From positions 62,001-126,000 of the forward strand of contig NDFF03000108.1 in assembly GCA_002150815.3 (NCBI GenBank): a stretch of DNA of 64,000 bases, in the 5' to 3' direction. The translations under genes were made by a program, and so were the position numbers. The stretch is from Grammothele lineata (Eukaryota > Basidiomycota > Agaricomycetes > Polyporales > Polyporaceae). Shown in pieces: positions 43,321 to 55,390 of this stretch (its first letter is position 1; the number at the start of each line of letters is the position of its first letter). The notes beneath the pieces were generated by a model. The model was given only the letters and a program-made list of their open reading frames with translations. It had not been told where the DNA came from and did no database searches.

Positions 43321-45461
43321 ATGGATTCCCCTACACCCCCCCTCTTTTTTGTCAGATCCCGTCACAATAATCTAGCACGACCTTCGTACATATGTACTTG
43401 GTGCTGGTACGAAAGGTTCTTTCAGCTGGGAAAGAACCTCGACAAAGATTCTTCCTATAAGTCAGGAGATCCTCGTACTACGCGGAGGGACCTCAAGGCT
43501 GGGGCGATTCAAGGATGCAAGTGGTGCCTGTTTATCTGGGCAGTACATACAGACAATCAGCTTCAAAGCGCGAAGTCCTCTCAAGATCTGGTCACTATTC
43601 GGTACCAGTTGGATGGTCTATGCACGCCTCAGGACACACGGACCCTTACAGTAACTATCAACAATATCCCTCGATTTACAGGATATCTGTATGCTGATCG
43701 CAGTAGGTGTACCGTTGCAATGTACCACCGGCGTCGTCTGACTGACACTAATATTCGTTATCAGAGGATCCGGCTTCTGAGGTAATCAAATCTCGCCCCC
43801 GTATAATCGACATGCGCGCTCCAAGGACTCTGGCCCTTGCAAAAAGGAAGGTCGAGCAATGTATTCATGCTCATCCTAACTGTGTAGCTGCCCCAACCCC
43901 AGCCCCCGCCTTACCCACTCGCCTGATCGACTGTACCGATCCCAGCCGTCCGCGTCTTGTCACAACAGGTGGTGCTCGAGGCGCATATGTAGCACTCAGC
44001 TACGTATGGGGTGAGAAGCAGCCACATAGCACGACCGTGTCTAACGTCGCAACATACTCCGTGGGCATAAACCCTCGCCGCCTCCCAAAGACCATTCTCG
44101 ACGCAATCTACTTCACCAAATATGCTCTTCGTGTCCGCTTCTTGTGGATTGATTCCCTATGCATCATTCAAGACTCAGAAGAGGACAAACGGCACGAGAT
44201 CAGGCGTATGGGCCAGGTCTACCGCAATGCGTACGTCACAATAATCGCTGCCAGTGCGCCGCGGGTGAGCGCCGGATTCCTGGAACCACGTCCGGTCATA
44301 CCTCCTTCGCGCGACATACAATTACCCGCTATCATCGTCTCACAGAACAGCCAACGCACAACATTACCCAAGAAGCGCTTGGAGGCCCAAGGGCTTAGAT
44401 CACCGGAGGACGACCTCGTATACCGTATGGGCAAAGTGCACATCGTCCCCATCTTCCCTAAACGGGCCGAAAAACCTTATGACCCAGCCATCGAGCCCAT
44501 AAACGCCCGAGGATGGTGTATGCAGGAGTACGCTATGTCCCCCCGCGCACTCGTGTTCACGTCGCATACACTTCAATTCCACTGCCAGGCGGGTATCGAG
44601 AATGTCGGCGACTCCATCAACGAGGATCCTCAGCGAAGGAATCGCCTCCCTAGCGTGTTCTTCCGGCGCGACGCTCCACCGAGGCCCATCCCTAGATCGC
44701 AGGAATGGAGAAATATCCGTGAGGCGTGGCAGACGGCGGTGGAGGACTATACGCGCCGAGCCATAACGGATCCGTCAGACAAACTTGTGGCATTCGGTGG
44801 CATTGCGGGGGCGTTTCATCGCGCGCTTGGTTGCCCAGGATACCTGGCCGGCCTCTGGCGCGAGACACTTATTGGCGACCTGCTGTGGAGAGCACGCACC
44901 AGCGCGAGCGCCCTTCGGCCAGCAGGGTACCGGGCGCCGTCATGGTCGTGGGCAGCTATCGATGGGGGAGTGGAAGCAGGCGAAGTCGACATCCAGCTGA
45001 GAGAGGGGAGCAAGCGAGTGGCAGAGGTGGCCCGATGCGAAGTTAAGCTGAAGTACGAAGAAGTTCCATTCGGCGAAGTCGTGGGTGGCATCCTCGTCCT
45101 CCGAGCTCCGCTCCTCCGATGTGCGCAGTGGAATATCGAAGCTACGAACGGGATGCCAAGAACGGCGATACACATCAGCTTGATGAGCCACACAGACAAG
45201 TTTGGGATGCAGTGCACCGGGAGCGGATTTCTCGACAGCCAAGGAGATCAGGACTTACACACAGCTTGGGCTCTTCCATTACGATGGACCAAAAAGGCGA
45301 TGGAAGGTATCTTGATCACGCGAGTAAGGAAACAATCCATGAAGGTCCACGAAACGAAGAGGTATCGCAGAGCAGGATATTTTCATACGCATCGCAACGT
45401 AATACCAGGACCCTTGAACTGGCTGGATGAAATGGAGTCACCAGAGATTGAAATAGAGTAG
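43321..45461 (+). CDS. HET-domain protein 1 (heterokaryon-incompatibility type)
   Basis: Exon 1 43321-43702 and exon 2 43765-45461, joined in phase 1. The N-terminal module has paired Cys motifs ('CTWCW', 'GCKWCLFIW') often found ahead of HET domains. The HET core is complete: 'VALSYVWGEKQPH', 'LPKTILDAIYFTK', 'FLWIDSLCIIQDSEEDKRHE', 'GQVYRNAYVTIIAASAP', and further on 'ARGWCMQEYAMSPRALVF'. HET proteins in ascomycetes control allorecognition and cell death; in basidiomycetes the role is largely unproven. It is a tandem paralogue of the gene at 46264, with the same intron. Confidence 0.85.
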
Positions 45462-46263
45462 TGCTGTCAATACGTACCTATACCCTCAACTAGACTTAGA
45501 AAGGCTCTTGATCTGTTCGCTCAAGATCCTACGTAGATATTACGTCAGGATGTAGCATCCCAAGACTCAGGGAACGGTTGGGGAAAGGAGAGGACGCACT
45601 GATTTTGAAGTAAATATACTATCCCATTGGACCACTCATGACATGGTCCAATCTCCCCTAGGTATAATTACCTATATCGCAGAGTGTTGAAGGGGGGGAT
45701 GACGTGCACTATGGTGACCGACTCCCCGGAGGACGCATACACGTACTTCTGATCACCTCTGATTAGTGAGCACAGGGCGGACTCGGAGTGGCGGGTCTTA
45801 AGTTGTTTCGTACTGGAAGCTTCTTTTCTTTCAGCCTCCATGATGATAGCCATGTTCAGCTTACCCGGGGGACAGCGGCTTGGATACTTATTAGATGTTG
45901 CTGGCAGTGCCAGATGGAAAGTTTCCTGTTGGTCCTCGGAGCAAACTCGAAGGCTCTGGACATGATTGTTTATGTGAGCGTCGTACATGAGAATCTGCAT
46001 GCTGCTGTGACTGAGAGTCAGTATTGGTCTAGAGCGCTGATCGAGAACTAGTTCAAGCTCAAGAATATATGTCCTTACTACCGGCGACTCGGCGAGTGCA
46101 GCGCGGGCGCTTGTACGACCATACTGGGCGTGGCGTCATGCCGGCGGCTGATCGAGTCCACAGCGCCGTGGAATGTCTTCATCATGATGCCAGCACATAA
46201 GTCGCCGAATATATTTCGACGGTCGTCCTTCGCTCTCGCCGTGCCTCACATCACCTCCCTTGA
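45462..46263. other. 800-bp spacer between HET paralogues
   Basis: AT-richer than the flanking genes. No open frame matched a family. It holds the 3' end of HET gene 1 and the promoter of HET gene 2. Confidence 0.35.
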
Positions 46264-48431
46264 ATGGGTCCTAGTCAACGCCCCTCTTTCTCAGCTCTAT
46301 CCCACCCAACTTCAACACGACCTTGGTCCACATGTTGCTGGTATAGAGGAGGTTTTCAGCTGCTAGTGGGAAAGAGCGAGTATGAGTACATTCAACCACA
46401 AGATCCAGATCCTCGTTTGATGCAAAAATACGTTAAGTCTGCGGCCGATCAAGGGTGTCCATGGTGCCGGTTTATCTGGGGGGTGTATACCGACAACCAG
46501 CTTCAAGGTTCTGAATCCGAGTCGTCCCTGGATCAGGTCGCTATCCGGTATCAGTTGGATGATCTATGCATTCCTGAGGGCACACGAACCATCAGTATCA
46601 GTATCAACAATATCCTTCGCTTTACGGGATTCCTGTACGCTGACGCTCGTGAGTATGCCACTAGAATTACAACGAACTGAAGTGATTTCACTGAAACTAT
46701 CCATCGTCAGAGAATCCCGCATCCAAGGCAACCACAGCCCGCCCCCGTATTCTTGATATGCTCTCTCCAAAGACTTTTGCCCTTGCCAAGGCGAAGGTCG
46801 AGGAGTGTATTCACGCTCATTGCAGTTGTCCAGCTGCTCCACGCCCAGCTCCCGCCCTGCCCACTCGGCTGATTGACTGTACCGATCCCAGCCGCCCCCG
46901 TCTTGTCTCGACAGACGGCGTTCGAGGCTTATATGCAGCATTGAGTTATGTATGGGGTGAAGAGCAACCGCACAGGACGACCATGGCCAATGCCACTGCA
47001 TACGCTATCGCCATCGACTCTTCCTCCCTCCCAAAGACTATTCTCGACGCAATCTACTTCACCAAACATGCTCTTGGTATCCAGTTTCTGTGGATCGATT
47101 CATTATGCATCATTCAAGACGCGTACAACGACAAGCTTCACGAGATCGCGCGTATGGGCCAGGTCTACCGCAATGCGTACGTCACCATCATTGCTGCCAG
47201 TGCGCCGCGCGTCAGCGCTGGGTTTCTGGAACCACGACCAGCTATAGGACCCGAGTGCGATATACAGTTACCTGTTGTCGTGGACTCACGGAAGAGGCGA
47301 CATGGCCCAGCCATAGCTAAGAAGCGCCGGCAGGACGGAAAACTTCGTGTATCGCTGGAAGACAACCCGGCATGCCCCATGGACGAAGTGCACATCGTCC
47401 CCATCTTCCCTAGACGGGCCGAAAAACCTTACGACCCAGCCATCGAGCCCATAAACGCCCGAGGATGGTGTATGCAGGAGTACGCCATGTCTCCGCGCGC
47501 ACTCGTGTTCACGTCGCATACGCTCCAGTTCCACTGCCAGACGGGTATCGAGAACGTCGGCGACTCCATCAACGAGGATCCTCAGCGAAGGAATCGCCTC
47601 CCCGACGCGTTCTTCCAGCATGATGCACCACCGAAACCCGTTCCTCGGTCAAAGGAGTGGAGGAATATCCGCGAGGCGTGGCAGACCGCGGTGGAGGACT
47701 ATACGCGCAGGGCCGTCACGGATCCGTCAGACAAACTCGTGGCGTTCGGCGGCATTGCAGAGGCATTTCACCGCGCGCTTGGCGGTCCAGGATACCTGGC
47801 CGGCCTCTGGCTCGAGACACTCATCGGGGACCTGCTGTGGAGAGCACGCACCAGCGCGAGCGGCCTTCGGGCGGCAGGATACCGCGCCCCATCGTGGTCG
47901 TGGGCAGCTATCGATGGGGAGGTGAAGGCAGGCGAAGTCGACATCCAGCTGAGAGAGGGGAGCAAGCGCGTGGCGGAAATCGTCCGATGCGAGGTGGACT
48001 TGAAGTATGAAGAAGTCCCGTTTGGCGAAGTCGCGGGCGGCGTCCTGGTTCTTCGCGCCCCGCTCCTCCGATGTGCGGCGTGGAACGCTGAGGCTATGAG
48101 CCAGCCACTCGGAACGGATGGGGCCTCAACAGCGATGGTCCATCTCCACCTGATGTTAGAGAGCGAAAAGAATACAGAGGTGAAATGTACCGGGAGTGGA
48201 TGTCTCGACAGCGAACACGACCAGTACATTTGCACGGCTTGGGCTCTCCCACTGCGTTGGACGAAGAAGGAGATGGAAGGCATCATTCTCACGCAAGAGA
48301 TAGACGGGTTGGTAGAAGCTCGCAAGGACAGGTATCGCAGAGCGGGTTACTTTCATACACGTAACAACCTAGTGCAGGGTCCTCTGAACTGGCTGGACGA
48401 AGTGGAGCAGGTGGAAGTCGTGATTGTGTAG
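46264..48431 (+). CDS. HET-domain protein 2
   Basis: Exon 1 46264-46648 and exon 2 46711-48431, with the phase-1 intron in the same place as in HET gene 1. The start is chosen by alignment to the paralogue ('TRPWSTCCWYRGGFQLLVGK' versus 'ARPSYICTWCWYERFFQLGK'). The core reads 'AALSYVWGEEQPHR', 'FLWIDSLCIIQDAYNDK', 'GQVYRNAYVTIIAASAPRVS' and 'GWCMQEYAMSPRALVF'. The two proteins are near-identical across the HET core and C-terminal third but differ in the N-terminal module and in a stretch after 'FLEPRP', which fits local divergence of recognition surfaces. Confidence 0.85.
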
Positions 48432-49204
48432 CATTATCAAAATGTGACTGCATTCTAACTGAATGCTGAACGCACCGTCATAATATTAAGTGTCCATACG
48501 TTCTCTAATGTCCTCGAGTGTGAACCCGTCCTCGCACGAGATGGGAGTCGAACTTCAAGTCGAAAACCGCAATGAGACAATTTGAACTCCGATAAGTGGC
48601 GACCCACTTTTCAATCACCGCTTGCCAACAATTCAATCCTGTGCTAGAGTGGCTGATGTGGGCCTGACATTTTGGTTCCTTGAGTGTCGTATCGGTGGCT
48701 GAAGGTGGCTGGGCTCCGGGGCTGCCGTGATTGCTTTATCCACCTCCGGAGGTTTGTGATGCCTAAATGTTTTCGAAGCGCTGTGGCTGATAACCAAGTA
48801 ACGGCGGGTGGAACAGAACGCGGTTTGGAACGCGGGATTGAATCTCTCTGATAAAATTGACACATGTGGCTTCCTATCCGAAGCACTGAGGACCATCGTA
48901 AGCCTTGTCAATTTTTTTCGACATTGCCCGGCGGGCGTGACGGTGAGATGTAGTCAAGGGGCTTGGCGCGGAGGGACGGCGGGGAGACGCCCGAGGGACG
49001 CGAGCGCGAGAGGGGATCGGCTATCAAAAACTTCTCACTGTCCCGCCCTGCGGAGTCGCTTCACGCCCGCGCGTTATCTCCCCGTGCGCCATGGGTTGGC
49101 ATATATCCTCCACCCCAGCCCGCCGCCCGCGATAGCGGTTGGAGCCCGTCCACCACCACCTCGCCCTCCTTCTCCTCCCCGACGCTGGCTCGCGCGCGCC
49201 CACC
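48432..49204. other. 770-bp intergenic stretch
   Basis: Between HET gene 2 and the permease. A tRNA-like 'gggagtcgaact' string was checked and does not fold as a tRNA. From about 48.95 kb the sequence becomes GC-rich, as in the 5' UTR of an expressed gene. Confidence 0.35.
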
Positions 49205-51568
49205 ATGTCCACCGACGCGTCCTCCCTGGAGAAGCACGGCAACGCCACCGCCGCCGTCGTGGACGGCGACGAGATGGAGCTCGCCCGCATGGGCTACAAG
49301 CAGGAGCTAAAGTGCGTCTTTTTCGCCCTTCGCGCGCTACAATGGTAGCCTTACCAGGGCGTCGTGCACACAGGCGCGACCTGTCGCTCTTGCAGGCAAG
49401 TGTCTCCCTCGCCGATGGCAGGGCTCGGTACGCGCGCGACCACTGACTTCCTGCCGATCCACCATTGCAGAACTTTGGTGTGTCCTTCTCGATCATTTCC
49501 GTGATCACCGGTATCCCCTCCCTTTTCCTATATGGCTTGGTGCGTATTCTCCACTTCTTCCTACAACGCACGGGGCAATGAACACAAGCCGGGTTATGTG
49601 TAGAACACTGGTGGACCGGCGGTTATGGTATGGGGATGGGTCATCGTTGGTGCGTACTCCGCTACACTTTTGCGCGCATACGTTGACTTTTCCCAATAGC
49701 ATTCTTCACGATGATGGTCGGCCTCGCCATGGCAGGTGCGTCGCTGCAGTGAAGTCGAAGCCAACGGTCGTGTGTTCATACTCCCTCTTAGAAATCTGCA
49801 GCGCACATCCTACTAGCGGCGGCCCCTACTTCTGGGCCGCCATGCTTTCAAAACCCAAAGACGCCGCTTTCGCCTCATGGGTTTGTGGTTGGTTCAACCT
49901 CCTCGGACAGGTCGCTGTCACGACCGGTATCGGGTATGACTCTCATGCAATCTGTTCCTCGAACGAGTCCTCATTCCGCCCCTTCTCCCCAGCTTCGGCT
50001 GCGCCAACTTCATCTCCACTCTCGCAACCTTCAACACGGACTTCGTTCCTGAGGCGCGCATCACGATCGGCATTTACGCCGCGGTGCTCATCGCGCAGGG
50101 CCTCATCAATACCTTTGGTGTGCATCTCCTCCGGTACATCAACAACATCTCCGTCTGGTGGCACGCCGTCGGCACGACCTCGCTCGTCATCGCCGTGCTC
50201 GCTGCTGCGCCCAAGCACCAGTCCGGCAAGTTCGTCTTCAGGACGTTCATCGACAACACTGCCGCGAGTGCCGACGCGGTTGGCTGGAGCGTACGCGCGA
50301 GCCCCGCGTACGTCGCTGTTATCGGCATTCTCATGGCTCAGTACACTCTCACAGGTAAGTTTGCGCGCGCGTTCTCGCTCCGTATCGCGCCACCCCGGCT
50401 GACATCTTCGCTTCTGCGCAGGGTTCGACGGGAGCGCACACGTAAGCTTCTCCTTCGGCCGGACCACGATATCTAAACTCTATACTCACTAACGCGTTTA
50501 CTGCGTTGTATGTACGCAGATGTCCGAAGAGACGCACAACGCTGCCATGTCGGGTGCGCTGGGCATCATCATGGCGATCGGATGTTCCGCCCTGCTCGGC
50601 TGGTTCCTCCTCCTTGGGCTCCTCTTCTCCATCCAGGACCTCGAGGGCACCGTCGGCTCTGCTACAGGCCAGCCAGTCGCACAGATTTTCCTCGACACCG
50701 TCGGCGAGAAGGGTGCGATCGTCCTCATGGTGAGTCTGCCCCCCTCCGCCGCTCTTCGGATGCTATCTGGGGTACGGGCGCGTCGCTGACACTAACGCGC
50801 TGCGCGCGCGCGTCAGGTGATCGTTATCGGCGCCATGTTCTTCTGCGGCACGTTCTCGGTGACGTCCAACAGCCGCATGATGTACGCCTTTGCGCGCGAC
50901 GGCGGCATCCCTGGTGCCAAGTTCTTCCACGCCGTCGACAAGAAGCACAAGTCTCCCGTCCGGACCGGTGCGTCTCTCCCCGCGCGCTTAAGTTTTGGTA
51001 GAAGTCGATGTGGCTGACGGCGCGTGCGTGCGGGGATAGTTTGGCTCGCTTGCACGCTGAGTTTCATCCTCGGCCTTCCCAGTCTCGGTAGCTCGGTCGC
51101 GTTCGCGGCCGCGACGAGTATCGCGACCATCGGCCTGTACATTTCGTACGGTACGCCCACCACGTCCACAACTTCCCCGTCCTCGGACCCGCGCTGACGC
51201 CCCTGCTTACCCGCCTTGCAGGCATCCCCATCGCCCTGCGCGTCATCAACCGCACACAATTCACCCGCGGGCCCTTCCACCTCGGCCCCTTCTCCTACGC
51301 GATCGCGACGACAGCCTGCCTCTGGATCCTCTTCATCTCCATCGTCTTCATCCTCCCGCAGGCAAACCCCGTCGACTCGCAGACGCTCAACTACGCCGTC
51401 GTCGCCGTCGGCATCGTCGTCGCGTACTCGCTCGGCTTCTGGCTCCTCTCCGCGCGCAAGTGGTTCACGGGCCCGATCAAGCAGATCGAGGCGGAGGAGA
51501 TGGGCGTGGACGTCATGGACCCCGCGAACGCGGAGCGCGTCGACGCGGTGCAGAAGGAGGAGGAGTGA
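49205..51568 (+). CDS. APC-superfamily amino-acid/GABA-type permease
   Basis: At least ten short introns. The N-terminus 'MSTDASSLEKHG' continues to 'LARMGYKQELK', then 'RDLSLLQ' and 'NFGVSFSIISVITGIPSLFL', the signature of the fungal amino acid/choline transporter group (Uga4, Hnm1, Tpo5 relatives). Further helices are 'TMMVGLAMAEICSAHPTSGG', 'YFWAAML', 'SWVCGWFNLLGQVA', 'MSEETHNAAMSGALGIIMAI', 'TSNSRMMYAFARDGGIPG' and 'AVVAVGIVVAYSLGFWLL'. About 12 transmembrane segments are expected, in the plasma or vacuolar membrane. One intron (about 49397) starts with GC (TTGCAG|GCAAGT). The substrate cannot be told from sequence; GABA, choline and polyamines are all possible for this clade. Confidence 0.85.
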
Positions 51569-52042
51569 TTGGCACGTGCACGTGCCGCGTCGTGTGTGTG
51601 CGTCGTGTGCGTGCGATCCTGCTTTGTCTGTGCGAGAGCAGGACGGCGCTTATGTGGTCCTGACCTTGTGTTTGTCGCTGCTGCTTGGGATATCCCGATA
51701 GTTACTTATATCACCACTTGTAGACGGCCATCGTATTTTTGCTGTATCATAGCGCTTGTGCCGATCATTTCGTGCGCGGCGTGCCTCGCTTGCAGCACGT
51801 ATGCATGCACCTCACACGTTCAACGGACTCCACTACGTTGCCACCAACTGTAACATGAAGGCATACCTCACGCATGAGGTGTAAGCCGGGACAACCACGC
51901 GATTCCTCGGTTCGTGGGGCCACATAACGTAGGCCAAACGAAAGCAACGCATTCACGTTCCAGCCGGCAGCCTGCTCTAGCACTCGCGGCCAACTACGTA
52001 ATGTATGTCATAGTACTCGCGCCAGGACATCCGCCTCCCGCC
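51569..52042. other. Convergent intergenic region
   Basis: Between the permease stop and the 3' end of the first barrel-protein gene. No gene seen. Confidence 0.35.
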
Positions 52043-52581
52043 TCACGGGTTAGCGACAAACTGCCACTGCACCTGGATCTTCTGCGTGCTGAGCGGCGCG
52101 AGCTTCTCGAACGCCCCCTCCGTCAGGACGATGTCGTCGTCCTTGCAGGTCTTGCACTCGTCCAGGATGATCGCCGTCACCGACTTCCCCTGGTCTGCGA
52201 AACAGCCGCCCCGTCCGAGTCAGACGATCAATACATCACGAAGAAAAACGCGAGGTGGGGGAAGGACGGCAAACCGGAACTTACAGCTAATCTTGACCGT
52301 ATGGTCGCAGTTCAGGCCCGGCCCTCCGCCAGGACGGGCCGCGAACTCCTTGGTGGAGACGGCAACGGCAAGCTGGGAGTCGCTGATGGGCATGCCGCAG
52401 GCTCCTGCCTGCCCGTTGTGCTGGACGTGGGTGGCTGTAACAACGACCAGGGAAACGTCAGAGAACATCGAAGTGGCGTATTGGGGACAGGGGGCAACAT
52501 ACCCTCTCCGGTCAAAGTCTGAGCAGAGGCAGAGCCGACGGCCATAGCTGCGATGACGGCGGCGATTGTCTTGAACTGCAT
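52043..52581 (-). CDS. Small secreted double-psi beta-barrel (RlpA/expansin-like) protein 1
   Basis: Exons 52581-52503, 52434-52285 and 52194-52043; 126 residues. The signal peptide 'MQFKTIAAVIAAMAVGSASA' is followed by 'ATHVQHNGQAGACGMPIS', the barrel entry strand, then 'CDHTVKI', 'IILDECKTCKDDDIVLTEGA' and 'FEKLAPLSTQKIQVQWQFV'. The 'GACG', 'DxC..C' and 'LxxGAFxxLxP' blocks are those of the single-domain barrel proteins related to barwin and the expansin D1 domain. The Asp in 'LDEC' matches the family, but proteins of this size generally lack lytic activity; they may bind the cell wall or act as small secreted effectors. Tandem paralogue of 53759-54280. Confidence 0.82.
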
Positions 52582-53758
52582 GGTTTGAAGAATACGAGTG
52601 TTGGTGAGAGTTGTGAAGTCGTTTGTTTGTGTGATGTTTGGAGGGCTGGGCTCCTACATTTCCGCTGAGCCCACGAAGCGCATTTAAGCATTGAGGTACG
52701 GCGTTTGTGGTGGAGACGGTGGTCCAGTGCGGACGGCAGCACGCGCTCGAACACGTCCGACTCGGACACGGAATGTCGCAGCCTGTTGGAGAGAGCTCCA
52801 ACTTCTGTGCGATTGAACCGGTAGAGAATCCCAATGCTCCAATGTTTGAGGGTCGGTGTGGCAAGTGTCATATTACCGGACTGACCCGGGCTCATCGGAT
52901 AGTTTAGCGTTCTGGCAGTTGCGCAACAGATGGTCAGTCCCAAACGAATCCAACGATGCAGCTTCAACTTCTACAGTCGTCGCTCGGAACCAAGCGTTCA
53001 CATAAATCAACTAACCTCTACAAGCGGACCATGGGCGTTCTAGAGTAGCGCAGATCCCCACTGGCAGAGCATGAGCTGGAGCGCCTCTCGGTGTTGTATC
53101 CTTTCATCCGAAATTCCCGCAGAGTGACGTACGTTATATGCGGTGCACTGCACATCCTCGGTCCGGCACTAATGAATGGAGCGCATAGTCGCACAGCTAA
53201 TTCTGGCTTCTCGCGGAACGAGAAAATGTCGGACTTGCAATAAAAGCGTAAGCGACTGCCATAGGTCCACTGAGCAGCGACCATAGCAGCACCATGAACC
53301 TCCGCGTGCGCAAGCAGGAGCTAGGAAACACTTTGACCAAACTAGGCGAGGGGGATGACCCATTAACCTACTTAACGGTTTCAAATACGACCAACTTGTG
53401 CCATCAGACTGAAGAGCAAGCCCTTCTGGATGGTTTTTTTGGGGGCCATGCGCTTCTCAAGTTGAAGAGATGAATGTACACTGTAAGAGATCCCGAAATC
53501 CGACCCCGAGCGAGCGCAACATATGTCCTCTATCACAGAGGGGGGGAAAGTTAAACAACACGCCGTAAAGTAGTATCAGACCATGTCTCACTTCCGTACT
53601 TCTGTTCCCGATCCATGGTACTCTGACGGAAATGTATCACGTTGCAGTCGATCGTCACATCCCCACTTAGACAGCGTTAAGATGGTTTGCTCGATATAAA
53701 GGGTCTCGTGCATTTGGTACATCCTCAATCTACTCGACTCGGAGTGAAGGCGGGTGCC
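52582..53758. other. 1.2-kb spacer between barrel-protein genes
   Basis: Upstream of gene 1 and downstream of gene 2 on the same strand. It contains the promoter of gene 1; no gene is supported. Confidence 0.35.
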
Positions 53759-54280
53759 TCACGGGCCGCCGACGCCGACGCCCGCAATGAACTTCCATTC
53801 GACCTTAATACTGCCCTTGTCGAGTGGAGCGAGCTTCTTGAATGCGCCTTCCGTCAGGCTGATGTCATTTCCCTTGCAGTCCTTGCACTCGTCCAGCACG
53901 ATCGCTCGCGTCGACTTGCCCTGGTCTGCGAGCGGAAAGTGTCAGAAGAGGAGCCTGCAGCACTCATAACACATGATAAGAAACTCACAGTCGACCTGGA
54001 TGGTGTGTTCGCATTGCACGGCTGTTCCTCCCGGATGAGCGCCGAACTTCGCTGCTGGAAGAGCGACAGCAAGCTGGGAGTCGGAGATTGGCATGCCGCA
54101 TGCGCCGTTCTTGCCGTTGTGTTTGACGTGAGTGGCTGAAAATGTGACACAAATGGTATCAGAGTGTAGAAGCAGCCCGCGATCGAGATGGGGGGGCATA
54201 CCTTTACCGGAGTAGGTCTGAGCCGATGCAGAACCAACAGCCATAGCTGCGATTACCGCAAGGAGGGGCATGAACTGCAT
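53759..54280 (-). CDS. Small secreted double-psi beta-barrel protein 2
   Basis: Exons 54280-54202, 54135-53989 and 53925-53759; 130 residues. Exon 1 has the same length (79 bp) and intron phase as its paralogue. The signal peptide 'MQFMPLLAVIAAMAVGSASA' shares its last 12 residues with copy 1. The core reads 'ATHVKHNGKNGACGMPIS', 'CEHTIQV', 'IVLDECKDCKGNDISLTEGA' and 'FKKLAPLDKGSIKVEWKFI', then a Gly-rich end. The role is as for copy 1. Confidence 0.82.
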
Positions 54281-55390
54281 GGCGTGAATAATGAGAGCGT
54301 TGAGATAGCTATGAATGTTCTGATCTTGGCGACGTATGACGAGCTGAGATGGTATTTTTCACCAAGGTCATAGAGAGCATATATACCTCACCCGAACAAG
54401 GCGTCGAGTCGATGTTTAGCGCGAAGTGGGATCGATGTTGGCGCACGACACAGCTACACGCCTGTAGATGCATGTAGGCGCTGCAGTATCTCTGACCCGG
54501 AATGTCGTAGGCAGTCGACACTCCAGTATACGTGCGATCGAGACGGATGGGCTGTATCGAATGCTTGAGCGGTATAGAATACAAGATGACAGAGGGCTTG
54601 GAGCTTCTGTTGTACTATCCGAATAATCCGCATAATGACATATACGTTTGATCACGCATGGCTGATCTGAAACACAAGGGAGCACAACGAAGTGTTAACG
54701 GATGAGAAAAGATCGGGTTTCCAGTGAACGTCGGATGGAAAGGAAACGTACATCGTAGCATCTTTAGTCCGTGTGCGAAAGGAACGGCCCACAGTCCATA
54801 GAGACTCCCAGGGACATTGAGCGAGGATTCAGAAGCCACTTCTCGAGCGTGTTAATGCCAGCCGCGAGCCGCTTGATACCAGCGAGCATCTTAGGGGCCG
54901 TGGTGTTGGAGGCCAAGACTTAGGTGCTGCTCCAGATAGATACCCTTGAATGTCCTCTTGCCACGGTGGTCGCCTCAGGCTGACGATATAAGTCACGGCG
55001 GATAAACATGGAACGTGTAAGTCACTGCCAGAACGACTGTGATCTATGCCGTCTTAGAGGGTCGGAGTCAGGAATCAAGAATGGTGTGCACCTGAGGATG
55101 AGTTGGCACTGGCTTAGGTTCGGAGCAACTTGCTCCGGCGCTTGCGCGCCTTCAGCAGGCGGCTCGATCCGAACCGTGAAGCGGAAGCTGCCGAGATTGC
55201 TCTCGGAGATACGCGGCCGAGTTGGGAACCTTAAAGGCTATCAAATGCCGAACTCCTCTTCCTCTTCTTGAACGACTCCGATGAGACTAACTAGGGTCTG
55301 TAGTGCCCCTGACTTATCGAGGCTGCCCTCCCCATCAAATCTGTATCAACCTCCAGCGCCTCATCACCTCTCTTCCACGTTCTCCTCAAT
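54281..55390. other. 1.1-kb intergenic stretch
   Basis: Divergent promoters of the second barrel-protein gene (-) and the kinase-like gene (+). No gene seen. Confidence 0.35.

Noticed and set aside
48535..48600. tRNA-like string 'gggagtcgaact' on the minus strand
   Set aside because: No pairing acceptor stem or T-stem can be formed around it.
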